A DNA stretch of 64,000 nucleotides. It comes from Caldisericota bacterium. Its GTDB lineage: Bacteria; Caldisericota; JANLFM01. The translations under genes were made by a program, and so were the position numbers. Shown in pieces: positions 1-7,673 of the stretch; position 1 is the first letter of the stretch, and each line of letters begins with the position of its first letter. A model generated the notes under the pieces. It was not told the DNA's origin. It ran no database searches and saw only the letters and a list, made by a program, of their open reading frames with translations. Location: positions 340,120-404,119 of the forward strand of contig JANLFL010000001.1 of NCBI GenBank assembly GCA_024655965.1, given 5' to 3'.

Positions 1-809
1 CTGATGATCCTCACCGATTCGATGATCTCCCCAACGCGAACAATGGTCCTCCCGAGCACATCGCCCTTATCGGAGGTAATCACTTGGAAGGGAATTTGAT
101 CATAAGCGGCGTAAGGTAAATCCTTCCTCACGTCGTAGGTCACACCGGATCCTCTTGCGGTTGGGCCCACCGCACAATAGCTGAGGGCAATGTCATGGGG
201 CAAATACCCGACTCCCGAGACCCTGGCAATGAAAGTCGTCTCCTCGGTGGCAACCTTGGCGTAGTAATTCGTCCGCTCCTCGAGGGTTTTTATCCCCTTC
301 AAGGTCTGGTCGATCTCCTCCTGTGTCATATCCTTGCGGACTCCGCCGAAGGTGTTCATTCCGTAGTTCACCCGGTTCCCGGTGATGATCTCCAGAAGGT
401 CCATCACGATCTCCCGATCCCTCCAGGAGACCATGAACAGGGTATCGAAGCCTATTTCGTGGCCAGCGACTCCCAGCCAGAGGAGGTGACTGTGAATTCT
501 CTCCAGTTCTGCAACCACCGTCCTGAGGAACTTCGCCCGGGGAGGAATTTCCACGTTGAGGATCTTCTCCACTGCTTGCACGAAATTTGTGGCATGGGTG
601 TGGGAGCAGATCCCGCAGATCCTCTCAATCATATACAGGTCCTGGATATAAGTTCTCTCTTCCGCTGCTTTTTCTATACCCCGGTGGTTGTACCCCAGCC
701 TGATATCCGCGTCGACAATCGTCTCTCCATCGAGGGTAAAGCGGAAATGTACTGGTTCCTTTAAGAGCGGGTGCTGGGGCCCGATCGGTAAAGTAAGCCT
801 CTCACTCAT
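1..809 (-). CDS. Group 4 [NiFe] hydrogenase large subunit (NuoD/EchE/HycE-C-like), partial: 3' end outside window
   Basis: Manual reverse-strand translation from ATG at 809: MSERLTLPIGPQHPLLKEPVHFRFTLDGETIVDADIRLGYNHRGIEKAAEERTYIQDLYMIERICGICSHTHATNF..., open to the window edge. Contains the N-terminal NiFe Cys pair (RICGICSHTHA). Absent from the ORF track because it has no stop in the window. Overlaps the upstream gene by ATGAGTGA. Confidence 0.92.
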   Translation of the reverse strand, partial: MSERLTLPIGPQHPLLKEPVHFRFTLDGETIVDADIRLGYNHRGIEKAAEERTYIQDLYMIERICGICSHTHATNFVQAVEKILNVEIPPRAKFLRTVVAELERIHSHLLWLGVAGHEIGFDTLFMVSWRDREIVMDLLEIITGNRVNYGMNTFGGVRKDMTQEEIDQTLKGIKTLEERTNYYAKVATEETTFIARVSGVGYLPHDIALSYCAVGPTARGSGVTYDVRKDLPYAAYDQIPFQVITSDKGDVLGRTIVRVGEIIESVRII

Positions 810-1176
810 TGACTTTCACCTCCCCTGGTTTGAAATCCTTTCTCAGGGGATAAACCCCTTCCGGCCAGTGCTCTGGCAAAATCAACCTTCTTCCATCGAT
901 TATCCCTTCGAATTTCACCCCCAGAAGGTCCTGAATCTCTCTTTCATAGAGGATTCCTCCTGGAAGCACCGGGCTAATCGAGGGAAGAACCGGGTTATCC
1001 TTGGGGACGGAGGTTCGGACATCAACGTCTCCATCCATATCCAGGAAGTGGTAAACGATGAAATATTTGTCCCCCTCTTCGTACCCAGAAATCGTGGAAA
1101 GAAGGCGAAATTTTCCGCTCTTTATAAACTCCTCGACCCAGTTCCGGATCTGGGAGGAACTCACTTCAACCCACAT
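802..1176 (-). CDS. NuoC-like / 30 kDa subunit of group 4 hydrogenase
   Basis: 124 aa, ...GGILYEREIQDLLGVKFEGIIDGRRLILPEHWPEGVYPLRKDF, typical complex I 30 kDa C-terminus; in operon. Confidence 0.88.
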   Translation of the reverse strand: MWVEVSSSQIRNWVEEFIKSGKFRLLSTISGYEEGDKYFIVYHFLDMDGDVDVRTSVPKDNPVLPSISPVLPGGILYEREIQDLLGVKFEGIIDGRRLILPEHWPEGVYPLRKDFKPGEVKVNE

Positions 1177-1179
1177 TTT

Positions 1180-1608
1180 TCATCCTCCTTTTTTGAGCTT
1201 TTGGAGAAGCGCGTACACCCCTTGAATGATGGCATCGGGCCGCGGAGGGCAACCTGGTACGTAGGCGGTAACGGGAATCACATCGTCCATCCCCCCGAGG
1301 GTGTTGTAGCAACCCCGGAAGACCCCACCGGAAATGGCGCATGCTCCAACAGCAACCACAAATTTTGGGTGTGGCATCTGGTCGTAGATCCTCTTCAGCC
1401 TGCTTTTTATCTGCTCGTTTACGGGACCGGTGCACACCAGGACATCAGCATGCCTGGGAGTACCTTTGAGAAGAATCCCAAAACGCTCCACGTCGAAACG
1501 GGGGGTCAGGGCGGCGAGAACCTCAATATCGCAACCGTTGCAACCACCGGCGTTGAAGTGGATGATCCAGGGTGAGGCTATTCTCGACCATTGAACAATT
1601 TTGGACAT
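1180..1608 (-). CDS. NuoB-like / [NiFe] hydrogenase small subunit (group 4)
   Basis: HFNAGGCNGCDIEVLAALTPRFD ... VGACAISGG ... YVPGCPPRPDAII: proximal [4Fe-4S] Cys pattern. Confidence 0.92.
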   Translation of the reverse strand: MSKIVQWSRIASPWIIHFNAGGCNGCDIEVLAALTPRFDVERFGILLKGTPRHADVLVCTGPVNEQIKSRLKRIYDQMPHPKFVVAVGACAISGGVFRGCYNTLGGMDDVIPVTAYVPGCPPRPDAIIQGVYALLQKLKKGG

Positions 1609-1612
1609 TTCA

Positions 1613-1924
1613 TCACCTCAAAATTATTGACAGCAGGGCGAGCACAATTATTCCTGAATATACCAGCCCCACCCATGCAAGCCCCTGAGGGAGCAATCCC
1701 AGAAGAAGCGCAAGCACGTGTAAAACCGTGAAGAACAGGGCAATGGGAAAAAACACCTTGTAACCGACGAACTTCTTCTCTCCGGGGATATCCTCCCCTC
1801 CCGCATAGGAGGTGGCGGCTTCACTGTCCGGGGGAACTTTGGGGGCCAATTTCCTTCCTCCGGCGCCTAAAATTAAAGCGATCAGGAGGAAGAGGACAAA
1901 AGCTAAGGGAGGAACGAAAGCCAT
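1613..1924 (-). CDS. NuoA-like membrane subunit
   Basis: 103 aa, three predicted TM segments, SYAGGEDIPGEKKFVGYKVFFPIALFF resembles the NuoA loop; position in operon. Confidence 0.6.
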   Translation of the reverse strand: MAFVPPLAFVLFLLIALILGAGGRKLAPKVPPDSEAATSYAGGEDIPGEKKFVGYKVFFPIALFFTVLHVLALLLGLLPQGLAWVGLVYSGIIVLALLSIILR

Positions 1925-3385
1925 TTAAAACCCTCCTTTGAGTAAGGAGAAAGCCCGAAAGATCCAGTCTCTCACTGGGTCGGGTTGAACTCCAAGATAG
2001 ATTGTCAAAAGGCACAGGACGATCAAGGCCGCAGTCATCGTCCAGGGTACTTCCTTCACCGCTTGCACCCTTTCCCCCTTCTCCTTGCTGTAAAGGGTGG
2101 CGATCGCCGGCAGGTAATAGCCCAGGGAGAGGACGGAGTTAAAAATCGCCAGAAGGGAACCTGCCCATCCAATGGCTGTCCCCGCTTGGATTCCGCTCTG
2201 GTATATCAAAAGTTTGCTCATGAAACCGGAAAACGGGGGGACACCCGCCAGGGATAAAGCAGCCACGGAGAAGGTGAGGGCGGTCAGGGGCATCCTCCAT
2301 CCCGCCCCTTTCATGTCGGAGAGGAATCCTGAGCTCAAACGGAAGATCAAGGCTCCAGCGCAGAGGAAGGCAAGCCCTTTCATGAAAGCGTGGGTCACGA
2401 TGTGAAAGACACCTCCCGCAAACCCGCTCGCCACCCCATAGGTTGCTCCCATTCCAATTCCCAGGAGGATGTACCCCATCTGGGCAATTGAGGAGTAGGC
2501 GAGCATCCTCTTCAATTGTTTCTGGGTCAAAGCCATGATGTTTCCAGCGGTCATGGTGAGTAGGGCAAAGACGATCAGCATCTCCCCCCAGGGAAGGCTT
2601 GCCCCCAGGGAGAGGAGAATCCTTAGAAGGGCGAAGAGCCCGGTTTCGATAATTATCCCTGAAAGCATCGCCGAAATCCCCGAAGGCGCTTCGGGGTGAG
2701 CGTCTGGGAGCCAGGTGTGGAGGGGGAACATTGCCGCTTTGATCCCGAACCCAATTAAAAACAGGATAATTGGAACCCAGACAGAACTCCCTCCGGAAAC
2801 GGTGAAAAGGTAATTTAAGTCAAGATTTCCGAACTGAGCATAGACCAGGGATATTCCAAGAAGGATCAATGCCGAACCAGCAACCGACATCACCATAAAC
2901 TTCAAGCCGGCTTCCACCGGTTCCCACTTCTCCTTGCGAAAAGCCACAAGGACGAAGGAGGAGACCGAAAGAAGTTCGAAGAAAAGGTACAGGTTGAACA
3001 GGTCGTAGGAGAAGGCCAGCCCGATTACCGAAAGGGTCATGAGGATCAGGAGGGGGAAGAACTTGCTGGTCCCGGTATCCTCCTCCATATACACAACGGA
3101 ATAAAGGCACACGATTGTTCCCAGCAGGAGGCCGATTTCCGCAACGATCCATCCCAGTAAATCCACCTGCCAGGAGAGGACGCCGAAAAGAAGGATCCTC
3201 TGGCTCTCCCTAACCATTGGGAAAAGGAGGGAGAAGCTGATCAAGCCACCCAGCAGGGCGAGGAAGGAAATCACCCCCGAGATCAACCTCTCCCTGTGGC
3301 GGAAGAGGATCCCTCCCAGGTAGCTTGAAACAGCCCCCAAAAGGAGCAAGGAAATAGTGGTCTCTAACAATGATGAACTCACCAT
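1925..3385 (-). CDS. NuoN/MrpD-like proton-translocating subunit
   Basis: 486 aa, multi-TM; antiporter-like core FPLHTWLPDAHPEAPSGISAMLSG, KRMLAYSSIAQMGYILLG. Confidence 0.88.
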   Translation of the reverse strand: MVSSSLLETTISLLLLGAVSSYLGGILFRHRERLISGVISFLALLGGLISFSLLFPMVRESQRILLFGVLSWQVDLLGWIVAEIGLLLGTIVCLYSVVYMEEDTGTSKFFPLLILMTLSVIGLAFSYDLFNLYLFFELLSVSSFVLVAFRKEKWEPVEAGLKFMVMSVAGSALILLGISLVYAQFGNLDLNYLFTVSGGSSVWVPIILFLIGFGIKAAMFPLHTWLPDAHPEAPSGISAMLSGIIIETGLFALLRILLSLGASLPWGEMLIVFALLTMTAGNIMALTQKQLKRMLAYSSIAQMGYILLGIGMGATYGVASGFAGGVFHIVTHAFMKGLAFLCAGALIFRLSSGFLSDMKGAGWRMPLTALTFSVAALSLAGVPPFSGFMSKLLIYQSGIQAGTAIGWAGSLLAIFNSVLSLGYYLPAIATLYSKEKGERVQAVKEVPWTMTAALIVLCLLTIYLGVQPDPVRDWIFRAFSLLKGGF

Positions 3386-4833
3386 TAGCCTCCTATTTGA
3401 ATTCCCAGAAGATTAAGGGCCCCCCTTACAAGCTGGAAGGCTGGACCGGGGTAGACCCCGAATAAGATCATCAGCACAAGTCCCGCGGCCATCACCAAAG
3501 AGGCGTTCCAAGCGGGCCTTAAAACCGGCCCCTCGTATTTTTCGTTAAGTGGTCCGAAGAAGACCATCCTTACGAGCCTCAGGCCGTAGGTTGCTGTGAG
3601 GACGGAAGCCACCAGGGCGAGAGAGGCAATCAGGTAATTGCCTGAAGCGAACCCCCCTGAAAAGGTGAGGAACTCTGGCCAGAACCCGAGGACCGGAGGG
3701 GCACCAAGCAGGGAAAGCACGGCTGCGGAAGCACAAACCGCGGCGAAGGGATGCCTCTTGGCCCATCCCCCAAGCTCCTCAAGCTTCCAGGTGGAAGCGC
3801 TCTCGGCGACTAAGGCTACCGAGACAAAAAGGACCAGCTTGGAGAGGGCCTGATTCATGATATTGAATACAGACCCGGATATTCCCAAGGAGGTCATGGT
3901 GGCGAAACCGAAAAGAACGTAACCCATCTGGCTCATGGAGGAATAAGCGATTAGCCTTTTGGCGTTCCGTTCCGCCAAAGCCATCGCCCCCCCGTAGAAC
4001 ATGTTGATTAAAGCCAGGATCAAAAAGGGAAGGGAAAGGTTGGAGAGGACTTCCGGTGGAAAAAGAGGGAAAAACCTTGCGAAACCGTAAATCCCCACAG
4101 AGGTCATCATCCCCACAAGGACCAGGGTCACGGGCATACTTGAGGTGGTATAGGCATCCGGAAGCCAGGTGTGAAAGGGGAAAATCGCCAGCTTAACCAG
4201 GAAGGCCATGAAAAATAAGACCGCCATCCAGATCAGGGTGGGTAAAGGGAATCCCTTGAGAAGGTCCGGAAGGAGGAACATGTTTGTCGTCCCGGTGGAT
4301 GAATAAATCCATAAAATGGAAGCCAGGGTCAAAACCGCCCCGATGTGGGTGATGATGAAGAACTTCAAACCGGTATAGTTTACCTTTTTCGGTTCCTCAT
4401 TCCAGTGAACCACCAAGGCCCAGGCAGGAATTAGCATCGCTTCCCAGAAAACATAGAACTGGATTAAGTCCCGGGCCAGAACAACCCCCACAGTACCGAA
4501 CAATACAAGGAGGATCAGGGAGTAGAAATAGGGGGACCTTTCTGGCAGTGAGGGCTTCCTCAGGGAATAGAGAACGGCGAAGGCGCAGGCGAAGGAGAGG
4601 ACCATTAAAACAATGGCGCTCAATTGATCGAAGGAAAGGACCATGGTCACCCCCAGCCCCAGACCCAGATATTCGGTGAACTTCCCGGGGAGAAAAACAA
4701 AAACCGCGAGAAGCTCCAGAAGGGAGAAAATTAAAGCAGTTATCCCGGCAGTCTCCCTTTTCTCCTTTGGGAAAAGAAGGACGACCAATGCCCCAAGAAG
4801 GGGAAGAAATTGGAGGATTAAAAGTTCTACCAT
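3385..4833 (-). CDS. NuoM-like proton-translocating subunit
   Basis: 482 aa; FPFHTWLPDAYTTSSMPVTLVLVGMM, KRLIAYSSMSQMGYVLFG. Confidence 0.88.
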   Translation of the reverse strand: MVELLILQFLPLLGALVVLLFPKEKRETAGITALIFSLLELLAVFVFLPGKFTEYLGLGLGVTMVLSFDQLSAIVLMVLSFACAFAVLYSLRKPSLPERSPYFYSLILLVLFGTVGVVLARDLIQFYVFWEAMLIPAWALVVHWNEEPKKVNYTGLKFFIITHIGAVLTLASILWIYSSTGTTNMFLLPDLLKGFPLPTLIWMAVLFFMAFLVKLAIFPFHTWLPDAYTTSSMPVTLVLVGMMTSVGIYGFARFFPLFPPEVLSNLSLPFLILALINMFYGGAMALAERNAKRLIAYSSMSQMGYVLFGFATMTSLGISGSVFNIMNQALSKLVLFVSVALVAESASTWKLEELGGWAKRHPFAAVCASAAVLSLLGAPPVLGFWPEFLTFSGGFASGNYLIASLALVASVLTATYGLRLVRMVFFGPLNEKYEGPVLRPAWNASLVMAAGLVLMILFGVYPGPAFQLVRGALNLLGIQIGG

Positions 4834-6644
4834 AGGATCAACCCCAGAATGATGATTAAGGTGAGGAAAATGTATAGCAGGTTCCAGTGGAGATCACCGG
4901 TCTGCATCTTCCTGCTTTCTATGCTCAAAGCCACGCTTCCCCTTCCCGTAATCAGATTAATTCCCTCCATTACCTTTTCCTCAAAGAATGCGGAAAGGAG
5001 GTTGGAGAACCCGTAGATCTGCTTGGAGATCCATCCGTAGAGGATATCAAACCCCAGGCCCACGGAGACGGCTTTGAAGAAACCAGGGGCTTTTTCTCGA
5101 ATAGGGCCCCATTTACCCCGGAAGAAGAAAATTAAGAAGCCCAAAATTATAACCCCGAGGGTGATCAAAAAGGCCTTAGAGGAGAAGGTCTCCTTTAAAA
5201 GTTCCAACCAGTCAAGGTAATGGACTTCAAAAACCGTCCTTGCCCAGGAAGAAGTTAAAGGACCGACCAAAAACCAGGAAACGATTGAGCCAAGGGCCAG
5301 AAGGGAAAGGGGCCCGGTCATCACCCATGGGGCTTCTACCGCGTGAGCCGAGCTCCTCCTCTTCCCCCAGAAGACCATGGAGGTCGTCCGCAGGGAGTAA
5401 TAAGCGGTAAGCAAGGCAGCAATTATTGCCACGATCAGGGGTCCCCATGAACCTGAAAGGAGACCCTCCTCGAGGATCATGTCCTTGGAGAAGAACCCGT
5501 TCAAGATCGGCAGGCCCATCAAAGCAAGGGCCCCGATGAAGAAGGTGGCCCCGGTAATGGGCATGTATTTCTGCAGTCCTCCCATCTCTCGGATATCCCT
5601 GGTCTTTAGCTCGTGAATTACCGCTCCCGCGCAGAGAAAGAGGAGGGCCTTGAAGATGGCGTGGGAAAAGAGGTGAAACTGGGAGGCAAAAATCCCTCCC
5701 ACCCCCACTGCGAAGACCATGTATCCAAGCTGGGAAATGGTGGAGTAAGCCAGGATCCTCTTCAAATCGTAGTGGAAGGTTGCAAGAAGGGAACCAAGCA
5801 AAGCAGTCAGGGCTCCGATCCACTGAATCAGGACCAGCCAGTTGGGCACTAAAGACAGGAGGGGGAAGACTCTTGCCAGCAGGTATACCCCCGCGTTGAC
5901 CATCGTGGCTGCATGGATCAAGGCGGAAATTGTAGTGGGGGCTTCCATGGCATCGGGCAACCATACGTGGAGGGGAAGCTGGGCTGATTTTCCCACTGCC
6001 CCGAGGATAAATCCGAAGGCAACGAAGTTCAGGAGGGGAAGGGCGATTTTTCCCGCGCCCGCCAACCCCTGGGAGATGTTGAAGGTCCCGGTAAAAGCGT
6101 AAATTAATAGGATGGCCGCTAACAGACCGATATCCCCGATCCTGGTTGTGAGGAAAGCCTTCACCCCGGCGGAAGCCGCTTTGGGATCCTTATAGAAAAA
6201 GCCAATCAGGGCGTAGGAACAAACCCCCATGACCTCCCAGAAGAAAAACAGGGCGAGGAAATTATCCGCCAGGGACATCCCGATCATGGAAGCGATGAAA
6301 AGAAGGGTCAGGGAATAATACCGGGAAAGGTTCTCCTCTTGTTTCATATAACCGAGGGAATAAACGAGGACCAAGAACCCAATCCAGGTAGCGATCAAAG
6401 CAGGGACGACGGAAAGGGTATCGAGTTGGAATCCAGTCTTTATTATCCCAGGAAGCCATTCGAAGGACACGGCCGGGGAGCCGATTCTCCCGGGCAAAAA
6501 GAAACCAATTACTGCGGTGGTCAACCCCACGAAAACGGAAAAGAGAGGGACTGCCTTGGAGTAAAAAAGGTTGATTAAAGGAACAAGCGCAGCACCCCCC
6601 ATCGGGATAAGAAGAAGCAAGAGGGGGATTATCTCTGAGTTCAT
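4827..6644 (-). CDS. NuoL-like proton-translocating subunit
   Basis: 605 aa; LPLHVWLPDAMEAPTTISALIHAATMVNAGVYLLAR, KRILAYSTISQLGYMVFA. Confidence 0.9.
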   Translation of the reverse strand: MNSEIIPLLLLLIPMGGAALVPLINLFYSKAVPLFSVFVGLTTAVIGFFLPGRIGSPAVSFEWLPGIIKTGFQLDTLSVVPALIATWIGFLVLVYSLGYMKQEENLSRYYSLTLLFIASMIGMSLADNFLALFFFWEVMGVCSYALIGFFYKDPKAASAGVKAFLTTRIGDIGLLAAILLIYAFTGTFNISQGLAGAGKIALPLLNFVAFGFILGAVGKSAQLPLHVWLPDAMEAPTTISALIHAATMVNAGVYLLARVFPLLSLVPNWLVLIQWIGALTALLGSLLATFHYDLKRILAYSTISQLGYMVFAVGVGGIFASQFHLFSHAIFKALLFLCAGAVIHELKTRDIREMGGLQKYMPITGATFFIGALALMGLPILNGFFSKDMILEEGLLSGSWGPLIVAIIAALLTAYYSLRTTSMVFWGKRRSSAHAVEAPWVMTGPLSLLALGSIVSWFLVGPLTSSWARTVFEVHYLDWLELLKETFSSKAFLITLGVIILGFLIFFFRGKWGPIREKAPGFFKAVSVGLGFDILYGWISKQIYGFSNLLSAFFEEKVMEGINLITGRGSVALSIESRKMQTGDLHWNLLYIFLTLIIILGLILW

Positions 6645-6937
6645 CAGCCCTTCAACCTCCTCATGTCGTCAGTGTCCAGTGAGTCGGATTTTTCGTGAAA
6701 AGCATAAACAAGAGCTAAGAAAACGGCCACGACCATAACCTCTATGGCGATCACGATTACTGCCAGGCTCTGAGTGTAGGAAAGCGAGTTTCTTAAAACC
6801 CCGCTCCAGATCAAGGCGAGGGTTGCTCCCTTGCTTAGAAGTTCCAACCCGATCAGGATCTTGATCAGGTTCCGCCTGGTTAAAAGGCAGAAAATTCCCA
6901 GCGCGAAAAGTGCGAAGACAAATGGCCAGAGGTTCAT
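6644..6937 (-). CDS. NuoK/MnhC-like subunit
   Basis: 97 aa, three TM; GLELLSKGATLAL and VIAIEVMVVAV retain the two conserved membrane Glu residues. Confidence 0.85.
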   Translation of the reverse strand: MNLWPFVFALFALGIFCLLTRRNLIKILIGLELLSKGATLALIWSGVLRNSLSYTQSLAVIVIAIEVMVVAVFLALVYAFHEKSDSLDTDDMRRLKG

Positions 6938-7413
6938 TTTTCCTTACCTTCCCCCTCCTTTCTCAGCAAAGCCAAGATCCCGAAGACTGCGGAAAGGATT
7001 ACCAGGATCTGGGGCAAGAGGTCGATTACCCTCACCTTCCATAAGACCTCGCCCACTTCTCCCCATGTGGTCGCGGGGATCGCCTGAGAGAAAACCTGGG
7101 GCCATAGGGCTTGCAAAAGGAAAAAAAGGAACGCCGCCAGAGCGAGGGAAAGGGAGACCCAGAAAATCGCCCCGGGCTGCCTTTTCTCCTTTCTCTTTTG
7201 AAGGAAGGAGATCGTTAAAACCGCCAGGACGGTAATCAGCCCCGCTCCCACAGACAGTTCAAAGGCCCCAGCCACTGGGGAATTCAATTGGTAAAAGGCG
7301 ATGGCCAAAAGGGCGGAGACCGTGGCAAGGGAAAGAACGGAGAATAGAGTGTCCCTCAGAAAAACCGCAAGCAGAGCAAAGAACAGCAGAAAGCCTAAAG
7401 TCAGATAGATCAT
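6934..7413 (-). CDS. MbhD/DUF4040- or NuoJ-like membrane subunit
   Basis: 159 aa, NSPVAGAFELSVGAGLITVLAVLTISFL resembles the DUF4040/NuoJ-type segment; first gene of the operon. Confidence 0.65.
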   Translation of the reverse strand: MIYLTLGFLLFFALLAVFLRDTLFSVLSLATVSALLAIAFYQLNSPVAGAFELSVGAGLITVLAVLTISFLQKRKEKRQPGAIFWVSLSLALAAFLFFLLQALWPQVFSQAIPATTWGEVGEVLWKVRVIDLLPQILVILSAVFGILALLRKEGEGKEK

Positions 7414-7511
7414 GGTTCAGGAACCTCGAAAAGAAAATTGTTTCCTTCCTTTGATCGAATAAGAGAAATCAAGAAAGCCCGTTTTTTTCTTTTCATCTTT
7501 GAGACCTTTTT

Positions 7512-7539
7512 ATTATAAAGTGCTTTCAAAACCTGTCAA
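7512..7539 (-). promoter_or_regulatory. Sigma70-type promoter for the group 4 hydrogenase operon
   Basis: Reverse strand TTGACA (7539-7534), 16-nt spacer, TATAAT (7517-7512), about 100 nt upstream of the start at 7413. Confidence 0.75.
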
Positions 7540-7592
7540 CGCATTAGTTCCCGGAAAATCCAATCTTCGCCAATTTTTTAGGAAAAAAATGG

Positions 7593-7598
7593 TATAAT
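7593..7598 (+). promoter_or_regulatory. Extended -10 (TGGTATAAT) for the divergent histidine kinase
   Basis: aaatggTATAATac about 75 nt upstream of ATG 7674; no convincing -35. Confidence 0.45.
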
Positions 7599-7673
7599 AC
7601 AAGCGGATTTTTGGGGAGGATCTTTTCCGGGATGGTAAGCCAGAAGGGAAGGGTTCTTTTTTTAGGTTAACAA

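Noticed and set aside
688-1575. 295-aa plus-strand ORF (and 195..764) over the group 4 hydrogenase genes
   Set aside because: Antisense shadow ORFs over well-supported NuoB/C/D-like genes; no family features.
5227-5964. 245-aa minus-strand ORF within the NuoL-like gene
   Set aside because: Out-of-frame overlap with a clear NuoL homologue; Pro/Arg/Gly-rich shadow composition.
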